Notes under the pieces: generated by a model | Databases searched by the model: none | Told to the model about the DNA's origin: nothing | Seen by the model: only the letters and a program-made list of their open reading frames with translations | Origin: Candidatus Sumerlaeota bacterium | Lineage (GTDB): Bacteria > Sumerlaeota > Sumerlaeia > MWCT01 > JAGHBZ01 | Direction: 5' to 3' | DNA length: 6,491 bases | Assembly: GCA_021160705.1 (NCBI GenBank) | Contig: JAGHBZ010000404.1 | Location: 1 to 6,491, forward strand | Shown here: in pieces, positions 1-5,504 of the stretch | Numbering within the stretch: position 1 is the first letter of the stretch | How the letters are laid out: each line of letters opens with the position of its first letter | Made by a program: the position numbers and the translations under genes

Positions 1-18
1 ATACTCCCGCAACGCCAT

Positions 19-40
19 AAAAAATCCCTGAGCCCACAGG
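19..40 (-). terminator. Possible weak intrinsic terminator after the permease
   Basis: Reading the minus strand just past the permease stop codon (44-46), CCTG and CAGG (40-37 and 30-27) can pair across a 6-nt loop, followed shortly by a run of six T (24-19). The 4-bp stem is short for a rho-independent terminator, so this is only a candidate. Confidence 0.3.
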
Positions 41-43
41 TTG

Positions 44-1372
44 TTAAATCTTGATTAATGTGTAGCGGAGGATGAAGATGATGGCGACAAGATACATCAG
101 CCAGTGGGTTTCACGCCATTTGCCAGCCAGTACCCTGATAATAGGATAGGCAATAAACCCAAGCGCCATTCCGTCAGCAATACTGAATGAGAGGGGTATA
201 CCGAGCATTATCAAGAATGAGGGGATTGCTTCACTGAAGTCCTGCCAGTCAATCTTGAAGACGTTTCTGACCATCATAGTCCCAACAATCACCAGCGCAG
301 GTGCAGTGATAGAAGGGTGACTACCCACCATATTAGCCAGAGGATAGAATACTATGGCAGCCAGGAATAATATTGCAACAGTCACGCTGGTAAGTCCAGT
401 TCTGCCACCATATTCAACGCCGACACAGCTCTCAATATAGCTGGTAACGGTAGATGTCCCTGCACACGCACCAACTACCGTACCCACGGCATCAGAGACC
501 AGTGCCTGGTTAGCCCGGGGTAGTTTGTTGTCTTTAATAAAGCCAGCCTGTTCGCCAACGCCTATTAGTGTTCCTACAGTATCAAACATATCCATAAATA
601 GAAAGACCAGAATGAACGGCAAAAAATTCAGAGAGAACGCACGCACAACGTCCATTTTCAGGAATGCAGTCTCTCTGGGGATTCCAAGTATTCCCGTATA
701 GTGAACCTCTCCGATAATCAGGGCAAGAATTAGTGTCAGGAAAATCCCTATAAGAATAGCGCCACGAATTCGCCGTGCGTATAATGCAGCGGTTACAAAG
801 AGACCGAAAAAGAATAGCAGGACATCAGGTTGGGTTATCTGAGTGTTCAGCTTTATTGTCCCGGCAACCTTGTCAATCAAAATCACATTTGAATTCCGCA
901 ACCCGATAAATGCTATGAAAAGCCCAATCCCCACCGCGATACCGTTTTTCATACTTGGACTGACCGCATCAATGATAACTTTGCGGAATCGCAGGAGCGA
1001 GAGAATGAGGAAGATGACGCCAGAGATAAAAACAATGCCAAGTGCGACACGCCAGGCATCAGCGACCCCGGCTGCCATTAATGCCATCACGACCGTGACA
1101 AAGAAGAAGTTCTCGCCCATACCCGGAGCCTGTGCAATAGGGTAATTTGCGAGTATGCCCATCAGGAGTGTGGCGACAGCGGCAGCGATACAGGTTGCCA
1201 GCATTGCGGCATTAAAGCTTAGCCCGGTTGGTTCCCCGGCGAAAGTGCGAGAGATAATGGCAGGGTTAAGAAATATGATATAAGCCATAGTCAAAAACGT
1301 GGTTAAGCCAGCCATTATCTCGACCCGAATGGTTGTACCGGACTCGTTAAGGCGAAAGAGTTTATCCGTCAT
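44..1372 (-). CDS. NCS2-family purine-base permease (AdeP/PbuG-like, AzgA-type)
   Basis: This is a complete 442-aa inner-membrane transporter, the usual length for the adenine/guanine/hypoxanthine branch of the NCS2 (nucleobase:cation symporter 2) family. It probably imports purine bases by proton symport for salvage. Family signatures are seen in order: 'AGLTTFLTMAYIIFLNP' (21-37), 'NYPIAQAPGMGEN' (76-88), 'FMDMFDTVGTL' (259-269), 'GTSTVTSYIES' followed by 'GGRTGLT' (305-328), and 'IPLSFSIADG' (392-401). Hydrophobic segments run the whole length, consistent with the 14-helix UraA-type fold. Acidic residues in the positions associated with substrate binding are present (D261/D264 and E314), as is N88. 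The ATG start is well supported by a close AGGAGG site and a promoter on the same strand. One oddity is that the usual 'APGMGLNAFF' is 'APGMGENFFF' here. The exact base transported cannot be read from the sequence. The gene faces away from the pilus operon and is probably functionally unrelated to it. Confidence 0.95.
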   Translation of the reverse strand: MTDKLFRLNESGTTIRVEIMAGLTTFLTMAYIIFLNPAIISRTFAGEPTGLSFNAAMLATCIAAAVATLLMGILANYPIAQAPGMGENFFFVTVVMALMAAGVADAWRVALGIVFISGVIFLILSLLRFRKVIIDAVSPSMKNGIAVGIGLFIAFIGLRNSNVILIDKVAGTIKLNTQITQPDVLLFFFGLFVTAALYARRIRGAILIGIFLTLILALIIGEVHYTGILGIPRETAFLKMDVVRAFSLNFLPFILVFLFMDMFDTVGTLIGVGEQAGFIKDNKLPRANQALVSDAVGTVVGACAGTSTVTSYIESCVGVEYGGRTGLTSVTVAILFLAAIVFYPLANMVGSHPSITAPALVIVGTMMVRNVFKIDWQDFSEAIPSFLIMLGIPLSFSIADGMALGFIAYPIIRVLAGKWRETHWLMYLVAIIFILRYTLIKI

Positions 1373-1377
1373 ATTGC

Positions 1378-1383
1378 CCTCCT
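1378..1383 (-). promoter_or_regulatory. Shine-Dalgarno site of the permease
   Basis: On the minus strand, AAGGAGGGC precedes the ATG (1372-1370), with AGGAGG ending 5 nt before the start codon. This is a strong match to the anti-Shine-Dalgarno sequence and fixes the permease start. Confidence 0.85.
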
Positions 1384-1408
1384 TACTTAATTGAAGAATT
1401 TATCAATC

Positions 1409-1438
1409 ACTATAAATTTGGTAAAAAAATTATGTCAA
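1409..1438 (-). promoter_or_regulatory. Sigma70-like promoter of the permease
   Basis: On the minus strand there is a perfect -35 TTGACA (1438-1433), an 18-bp A/T-rich spacer and a -10 TATAGT (1414-1409, five of six consensus bases). Transcription would start near 1402, giving a leader of about 30 nt. That is too short for a purine riboswitch, so any purine control would have to act at the promoter. Confidence 0.7.
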
Positions 1439-1460
1439 ACAAAAATAGCCCTGTCTCCTC

Positions 1461-1483
1461 ATAAGCCTCTTACCCCTGCTTAT
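1461..1483. repeat. Inverted repeat ATAAGC / GCTTAT
   Basis: Perfect 6-bp arms (1461-1466 and 1478-1483) are separated by an 11-nt pyrimidine-rich loop. There is no T-tract directly after it on either strand, so it does not look like a terminator. It may be a protein-binding site or chance. Confidence 0.3.
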
Positions 1484-1486
1484 CCG

Positions 1487-1500
1487 AAGATATTTATCTT
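1487..1500. repeat. 14-bp palindrome, possible operator
   Basis: AAGATATTTATCTT has two perfect 6-bp arms around a 2-nt centre, the size and symmetry of a dimeric regulator site. It overlaps the place where the -35 element of the candidate promoter at 1517-1525 would sit. Low-complexity A/T sequence makes a chance palindrome quite possible. Confidence 0.3.
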
Positions 1501-1516
1501 TCTATCTCATTATGAC

Positions 1517-1525
1517 TGCTATACT
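1517..1525 (+). promoter_or_regulatory. Candidate extended -10 promoter toward the pilus operon
   Basis: TGCTATACT matches an extended -10 element (TGn plus TATACT, five of six consensus bases). No good -35 is seen 17 bp upstream (TCTTTC at 1497-1502), which extended -10 promoters can tolerate. It would give a leader of about 140 nt before GTG 1671. This is the weaker of two candidates in this direction. Confidence 0.35.
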
Positions 1526-1583
1526 TCTCAAAATTTTTTTAACGCCAGAAATGGGAATATTAAAAGGATGTATCTTCTTTCTT

Positions 1584-1610
1584 CAGAAAAAAGAAACAAA
1601 TGTTTTTCTG
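1584..1610. repeat. Perfect 8-bp inverted repeat upstream of the operon
   Basis: CAGAAAAA (1584-1591) and TTTTTCTG (1603-1610) are exact reverse complements around an 11-nt spacer. There is no T-tract beyond the stem on the plus strand. It lies about 30 bp upstream of the TATAAT at 1641, in UP-element or regulator territory for that promoter. Its function is unknown. Confidence 0.4.
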
Positions 1611-1640
1611 TGCTGTCAACCAGAATGAATTGAAAGCGTC

Positions 1641-1646
1641 TATAAT
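1641..1646 (+). promoter_or_regulatory. Perfect TATAAT -10 box for the pilus operon
   Basis: TATAAT is an exact sigma70 -10 hexamer on the coding side, 25 bp before GTG 1671. Transcription would begin near 1653. The -35 is poor: with 17-bp spacing the bases are AACCAG (1618-1623), and the nearest TTGACA-like hexamer, TGTCAA (1614-1619), has a 21-bp gap. If real, the promoter is weak or activator-dependent. Confidence 0.45.
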
Positions 1647-1670
1647 AGTGTAGATTGTGTAATACTGAAA

Positions 1671-3122
1671 GTGAGCAAACTGCGAGACATATTCTTCTAT
1701 GATATAGGAGGTATTTTGTGGCGAGGGCTCGGCTGTCTGGGAAGGCGTCCCTGGCGATACTCCCTTCGCCAGGCACGGTTTCTTGAGTTATTGCGAGAGC
1801 TCAAATTGATGGCACAACGCAACCTGCCATTCCCGGAAGGTCTGATGCAGTTCTCTGTCAGAAAGTGGAGTTACTTGAAAACCGTTGAGGGGGGACTCAT
1901 TTTTCTCTTTTGTGTCGGAGTAATCAGAGAACTCATAGATTTAGTAGAGAGCCCTACTTTTCTTCTCCTACTGTTTTTTGCCGCAGTGACGCTACCAATA
2001 GTTTTTAGGCTCCCATACCGAACGGTCCTCTATTTCATTGGTGGTGCAATAATACTGTGCTTGCTACTTATAACTTTTTTCCCGGAAAAGAGTGAATCTA
2101 TCTTTGGGTTCCTCTTTGGTGAAGAGTATGAGCCCACCAGCAATGAGTTATTGATTTTTGTTCTCCTCTGCTTGCTTCTGATTCTGATTAGAGTTTCCCA
2201 AAGAACCACCCGGATTAACTATATAATGCGGCATATTGCGACAGAATTGAGGAAAGGAAAACCTTTATCCCGTGTGCTTGGGGAGACTTTCCGAATTTCG
2301 CCGTTTCACATCGCACTCCTTGAGAATGGGGAAAAAACCGGCAGAATGGTTGAGGCAATTGATTGTATGATTGGCTATGAGAAACTCTACAAATGCAGGG
2401 TGTACACGCATATCATTTTTATGCTGTACTACCCACTGGTACTATGCGGGTTTTTCCTGCTAATATATACCTTCATCTACTCAAAAATTTTCCCCAAACT
2501 CATATTGATATTTACCACATTTGGATGTGAGAGTTTGCCCTTTCCAACTGATTTGGTTCTTAATACAACCCGTGCAGTGTGTAGTTTTCTCTTCTCGGTC
2601 AATGGGGTCATTGTTATTGTTGGACTATTTATCTTTATATGTTTTGTTATGCCGACGATTAGCAATTTTATACCTATTTTGAGGCGACTAAAACGGAGGG
2701 TTATCACAGCAAAAATGTTTTCACTGGTCGGCTATGCGCTTCGCTCAGGTGTCCCGGTTGGCGAAGCACTGAGACTTAGCAGACGTATCCCCGGGATGGA
2801 TTTATTTTTCAAATTTCACTTTAAGAGGATGCAAAAAAAGATTCTCGCAGGGAAGAAGATAACCTCTGCCTTTAAGGATGCACCTATCTTTGCAAAAGAC
2901 GCAGTAGCACTGGCAATGATGGCTGAGGATGCAGGGATTCTGGACAGAGAACTCCCCATCATCGGCGAACAACAATTTGAGCAAGCATTTGAGGAATCTT
3001 CACGAATTGGAACGTACCTTGAGCCGGCTATTCATATTATCATTGCGGTTGTGATTTTCTATATCCTTTTGAGTGTTTATATCCCTTTACTTAGTATGCC
3101 AATTATATTAAGACTACCGTAA
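1671..3122 (+). CDS. GspF/PilC-like inner-membrane platform protein with enlarged first domain
   Basis: This 483-aa protein has T2SF (GspF/PilC) character; the family is usually about 400 aa. The platform protein sits in the inner membrane and couples the assembly ATPase to pilin extraction. The second T2SF domain is clear at about 341-480: 'AKMFSLVGYALRSGVPVGEA' (347-366), then 'MMAEDAGILDREL' (416-428) matching the GExSG-type motif, and a final membrane segment (455-478). The first domain is recognisable but interrupted. Its opening helix 'LLRELKLMAQRNLPFPEGL' (40-58) and its later part with 'LENGEKTGRMVEAI' (217-230) are separated by about 115 residues holding about four hydrophobic segments (roughly 75-92, 96-112, 118-137, 158-176). 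Further membrane segments lie near 244-271 and 309-330. The GTG start has no clear Shine-Dalgarno site; an in-frame TTG at 1716 (residue 16) sits 4 nt after AGGAGG and may be the true start. It is the first gene of the operon and a second platform gene follows after 11 nt. Confidence 0.82.
   Translation: MSKLRDIFFYDIGGILWRGLGCLGRRPWRYSLRQARFLELLRELKLMAQRNLPFPEGLMQFSVRKWSYLKTVEGGLIFLFCVGVIRELIDLVESPTFLLLLFFAAVTLPIVFRLPYRTVLYFIGGAIILCLLLITFFPEKSESIFGFLFGEEYEPTSNELLIFVLLCLLLILIRVSQRTTRINYIMRHIATELRKGKPLSRVLGETFRISPFHIALLENGEKTGRMVEAIDCMIGYEKLYKCRVYTHIIFMLYYPLVLCGFFLLIYTFIYSKIFPKLILIFTTFGCESLPFPTDLVLNTTRAVCSFLFSVNGVIVIVGLFIFICFVMPTISNFIPILRRLKRRVITAKMFSLVGYALRSGVPVGEALRLSRRIPGMDLFFKFHFKRMQKKILAGKKITSAFKDAPIFAKDAVALAMMAEDAGILDRELPIIGEQQFEQAFEESSRIGTYLEPAIHIIIAVVIFYILLSVYIPLLSMPIILRLP
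1706..1711 (+). promoter_or_regulatory. Strong Shine-Dalgarno inside the annotated first operon gene
   Basis: AGGAGG lies 35 nt inside the frame opened by GTG 1671. It is 4 nt before an in-frame TTG (1716-1718) and 6 nt before an out-of-frame GTG (1718-1720). The GTG at 1671 lacks such a site, so this element probably decides where the first gene really begins. Confidence 0.5.
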
Positions 3123-3126
3123 GGAG
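3123..3126 (+). promoter_or_regulatory. Shine-Dalgarno site of the second platform gene
   Basis: AAGGAG overlaps the TAA stop of the preceding gene and its GGAG ends 7 nt before ATG 3134. Re-initiation after the first platform gene is therefore likely, supporting co-production of the two proteins. Confidence 0.8.
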
Positions 3127-3133
3127 CACTGAT

Positions 3134-4183
3134 ATGCCGAATAGATTAAAGAAATCGGAACTTATAGCCCTTTGTCAGCATTTATTGAATGTAGTAAAAT
3201 CGGGGTTGCCTCTGGATAGCTCGCTACGTGAGATTGCCCGTGAGTTCAGGGGCAGATTGAAAATCGCCGCAGAGGAAATATCCGAACAACTCAGTCGTGG
3301 TGCAAGCCTTACAGAGGCATTGTCCACTACCAGGGTGGGGATAAATCCGTATTTGATTGCAATGCTTAAAGCAGGGGAACAAACTGGTAATCTATCCGAA
3401 GTTCTCTATGATATTATTACCCTGTATCAACGAAACCTGCGAACAGAACGCAGAATCATTGCTAATTGTCGGTATCCTTTTCTGGTGTTCGCCATCGCAA
3501 TTTCACTTATTATTGTAATAATGGTAAAATTGCTTCCGAAGATGAACGAGGTGTATATCCAGTTAGGTGTCCGTCATCTTCCCGCATTGACAGAATTTTT
3601 CCTGGAAATCGGTCACTTCCTGCGACACTATTATGTAGTGACAGCAGTAATCTTTATAGTGCTGTTTTCCCTTGCGACGAACTTCTGGACATTATCAATA
3701 TTTAGAAGGTTGCGCTCATCAATTGAGCTTATGATGCCAGTAGTTGCCTCAATGGTCTATTATGATGCCATCAGTACGTTCAGTCGGGTGCTCTCAAGGC
3801 TTCTGAAGTCAAAGGTACCATTGCCCGATGCACTGAGGTTGAGCAAGCTGGCTCTCCGCAATACGTCGCTTCAGGGGGCAGTGGAGAAGATAGGAGATGA
3901 AGTCAGTAAAGGCAAACGGTTCAGCGATGCAGTGGCTGAGGTGGATTTCCTGCCTCCAGGGGTATGCTGGAGCATTAAAGTCAGTGAAACGCGTGGCGAC
4001 CTTGAGGATACTCTGGCTGGCGTTGCAGAACTCTACGATGAAAAGTTTCAGGATATTAGCGACCTGACCGCAGGCTATATTGAACCCTTTTTGATTATAT
4101 TTGTCGGGCTAATTATAGGGATGGCTGTAGTCAGTTTTTATCTGCCATTATTTACAATTCCAAAAATTTTGGGTGCAGGATGA
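3134..4183 (+). CDS. GspF/PilC-like inner-membrane platform protein, compact form
   Basis: This 349-aa protein has two well-preserved T2SF domains and lacks the 50-60 residue cytoplasmic leader of classical GspF/PilC (about 400 aa). Domain 1 spans about 8-135, with 'HLLNVVKSGLPLDSSL' (16-31) and the signature 'LKAGEQTGNLSEVL' (78-91) before a membrane segment at about 113-134. Domain 2 spans about 212-340, with 'LSRLLKSKVPLPDALRLS' (220-237), the more diverged signature 'IKVSETRGDLEDTL' (281-294) and a last membrane segment (317-338) ending in the typical 'YLPLFTIP'. Another membrane segment lies near 166-185. It should form the inner-membrane base of the filament machine, alone or together with the 483-aa neighbour. 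The two proteins are too different to be a recent duplication. Its TGA stop overlaps the ATG of the next gene (ATGA, 4180-4183), indicating translational coupling. Confidence 0.92.
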   Translation: MPNRLKKSELIALCQHLLNVVKSGLPLDSSLREIAREFRGRLKIAAEEISEQLSRGASLTEALSTTRVGINPYLIAMLKAGEQTGNLSEVLYDIITLYQRNLRTERRIIANCRYPFLVFAIAISLIIVIMVKLLPKMNEVYIQLGVRHLPALTEFFLEIGHFLRHYYVVTAVIFIVLFSLATNFWTLSIFRRLRSSIELMMPVVASMVYYDAISTFSRVLSRLLKSKVPLPDALRLSKLALRNTSLQGAVEKIGDEVSKGKRFSDAVAEVDFLPPGVCWSIKVSETRGDLEDTLAGVAELYDEKFQDISDLTAGYIEPFLIIFVGLIIGMAVVSFYLPLFTIPKILGAG

Positions 4184-4596
4184 TAAGAAAAAAAATATCT
4201 ATCTTTCAGACAAAAGGACTGGGGTTGCTTGAGCTCCTGATTGTTGTGATGATGACAGCCATTGTGTTAACCGCAATGATGAACCTGCTGATTCAGGTCC
4301 AGCGAGTAGAGGTCCGGGCTGAAGCCGGCACACGCCTTGCACTATTCGCTCAAAAGATACTGGCTGAATGGCGGGCAAAACCTTTTGATGAACTCCGACC
4401 CGGTGAATATCCCATCAGCGAAGAGTACAAATTCCCAATCACAGGCAGGGTCATTATCACCGAGCCGAGAAAAGATGCACTCAAACAGATTGAAATACTA
4501 TGTCGGGCAGAATTGCCACAGGGGGATGCGGAATTTTCGCTTATTACGTTGCGGACTCGTCCATTATCTATAAAGGGAAAGAGAAATGAACTCTAA
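4180..4596 (+). CDS. GspI/PilV-like minor pilin with prepilin N-terminus
   Basis: This 138-aa protein has a class III (prepilin) signal: a basic 13-residue leader 'MIRKKISIFQTKG', cleavage expected after G13, Glu at +5 (E18) in 'LGLLELL', then a hydrophobic helix (about 14-38). After cleavage the protein would be about 125 aa, the size of GspI/PilV-type minor pilins. The segment after the helix, 'LALFAQKILAEWRAKPFDEL' (53-72), resembles the GspI/PilV 'A..iLaE.r' helix, and 'PGEYP' (74-78) resembles the start of their beta domain. It is inserted in the inner membrane, processed and methylated by a prepilin peptidase not present here, and probably joins the filament-tip priming complex with the next two genes. 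The ATG overlaps the upstream stop by 4 nt and lacks a strong Shine-Dalgarno site, so it probably relies on coupling. An A8 run (4188-4195) sits at codons 3-6. Assignment to I rather than H is a judgement from position and helix pattern. Confidence 0.8.
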   Translation: MIRKKISIFQTKGLGLLELLIVVMMTAIVLTAMMNLLIQVQRVEVRAEAGTRLALFAQKILAEWRAKPFDELRPGEYPISEEYKFPITGRVIITEPRKDALKQIEILCRAELPQGDAEFSLITLRTRPLSIKGKRNEL

Positions 4597-5092
4597 ATCA
4601 GCATTTACCTTAATAGAGCTGCTGATAGTGATTGCCATTATTGCTATCATTAGTGGCGTATTGTGGATGACAATGGTTCTTTTTATCAGAAATGCTCGTA
4701 CAATTGGTGTGGAGACGGGGATTCAGGAGGGTGCAAGATTAGCCTGCTACTGCCTGATAAAGGATGTTTCCTCCGCCAGTCAGATATTGAACAAATTTGA
4801 TAAATGGCAACGTAGCGATAACACGCTGCTCCTCAAAACAAACGAAAGGGATGGAGATTCTATCATTGTCTATGAATGGAAGGATGAGGGGTTCAACCGA
4901 TATAGAATCTCTCCTGCAGATGCTGAGAAAATAAGGATACATTGTTCACGTCTTATTCCGCGCCGGGTTGCAGGGTTTGAATATAAACTTTCTGGCAAAA
5001 CACTCAGCTTCACCTTGAAGCTCGGCTATACCTGGCAGGGTAAAGAAAAAGTCTATGAGTTCTCATCTGCCGCAAATGTACAGTCACTATGA
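4586..5092 (+). CDS. GspJ/PilW-like minor pilin
   Basis: This 168-aa protein has a very short prepilin leader 'MNSKSA' followed by the textbook 'FTLIELLIVIAIIAIISG'. Glu is at +5 (E11) if cleavage follows A6. The residue before the cut is Ala, not the usual Gly. The body matches the GspJ/PilW pattern: an amphipathic helix running into 'CLIKDVSSASQI' (56-67), a strand region 'DSIIVYEWKDEGFNRYR' (91-107) like the family's '..iiY..d...l.R', and 'LIPRRVAGFEYKLSGKTLSF' (123-142), as in the family's 'l..gV..f.f'. It probably forms the minor-pilin tip complex with the neighbouring GspI/PilV-like and PilX-like proteins. GGG at 4575-4577, 8 nt before the ATG, is a plausible ribosome site inside the upstream gene. 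The gene overlaps its predecessor by 11 nt and its successor by 4 nt (ATGA). Confidence 0.82.
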   Translation: MNSKSAFTLIELLIVIAIIAIISGVLWMTMVLFIRNARTIGVETGIQEGARLACYCLIKDVSSASQILNKFDKWQRSDNTLLLKTNERDGDSIIVYEWKDEGFNRYRISPADAEKIRIHCSRLIPRRVAGFEYKLSGKTLSFTLKLGYTWQGKEKVYEFSSAANVQSL

Positions 5093-5499
5093 AACCGCGA
5101 AGACATAAATGGAGCGGTGCAACATTGCTTGCTTTTTTAGGGATACTGGCGGTGGTGAGTATTCTTTCAATGGCGTTGTTCACGAATACGCTCTCCACGT
5201 ATGTGAGTACTGCACGTCTGGCACGAAACATCCAGGCGCTCAACCTGGCAGAGGCTGGGCTGGAGTATGCGCTCTACAGGCTCAACTTTGAGAATGCCGA
5301 AATTAGCACCGTCCCGGTGAGGCAAAAACTCGGTCCTGGCAGATTTGAACTCACACTGAAGAGAAGTGCTAACGGAAAAATTGTGGTCACTTCAATTGGC
5401 TCAGTGCCAGCAGACAGACCCTGGCTCAGTCGCACGGTTCAGGCAGAGCTCTCTGAAATCAATGGCAAATTTGTGATGTCCAGAAAGACGGTCTTTTAA
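5089..5499 (+). CDS. PilX/GspK-like minor pilin N-terminal domain protein
   Basis: This 136-aa protein has a basic leader 'MKPRRHKWSG', likely cleavage after G10, then a hydrophobic helix 'ATLLAFLGILAVVSILSMAL' (11-30). The +5 residue is Ala (A15), as expected for PilX and GspK, which lack the Glu seen in other pilins. The segment 'RNIQALNLAEAGLEYALYRL' (46-65) matches the PilX N-terminal domain hallmark 'A..LAEAGlE.A'. A small beta region follows, 'GPGRFELTLKR' (82-92) and 'VVTSIGSV' (99-106), typical of PilX-like proteins. It lacks the long SAM-like domains of GspK (about 300 aa), so PilX is the better comparison. It would complete the minor-pilin trio with the two preceding genes. The ATG is embedded in the previous gene's stop (5089-5092), with no strong Shine-Dalgarno site of its own. 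Confidence 0.78.
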   Translation: MKPRRHKWSGATLLAFLGILAVVSILSMALFTNTLSTYVSTARLARNIQALNLAEAGLEYALYRLNFENAEISTVPVRQKLGPGRFELTLKRSANGKIVVTSIGSVPADRPWLSRTVQAELSEINGKFVMSRKTVF

Positions 5500-5504
5500 C
5501 GCTT

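Larger units (their letters stand above)
1373..1670. other. Divergent intergenic region with no convincing gene
   Basis: This 298-bp, A/T-rich stretch separates the permease from the pilus operon. Open frames here have no Shine-Dalgarno site, biased composition and no recognisable protein features. An example is a 25-codon frame from ATG 1551 to TGA 1626-1628. The region contains promoter elements for both directions and three short inverted repeats, listed separately. I see no tRNA, no known riboswitch architecture and no mobile-element ends. Confidence 0.6.

Noticed and set aside
843..1145. 100-codon plus-strand frame inside the permease
   Set aside because: It is antisense to a clearly conserved NCS2 coding region, and its residues are the shadow of that gene.
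1373..1402. Purine riboswitch upstream of the permease
   Set aside because: The leader from the best promoter is only about 30 nt, too short for the purine aptamer, and no aptamer-like stems or loops were seen further upstream on that strand.
1551..1628. 25-codon frame ahead of the operon, possible leader peptide
   Set aside because: There is no ribosome site, it would be transcribed only from the weaker upstream promoter, and there is no attenuator-like residue run or adjoining terminator.
1391..1633. 80-codon open frame in the intergenic region, plus strand
   Set aside because: It begins with TTG and no Shine-Dalgarno site, overlaps the permease promoter on the other strand, and has no recognisable domain, signal peptide or neighbour logic.
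1528..1776. 82-codon minus-strand frame overlapping the start of the pilus operon
   Set aside because: It is antisense to the first platform gene and its promoter region, with unusual composition and no motif. It looks like a chance open frame.
4188..4195. A8 run near the start of the GspI/PilV-like gene as a slippage switch
   Set aside because: Lys-rich prepilin leaders in an A/T-leaning gene easily produce such runs, and nothing else points to regulated slippage here.
5119..5133. Missing Glu at +5 in the 136-aa pilin
   Set aside because: PilX and GspK family proteins normally lack this Glu, so this is a family trait and not a defect.
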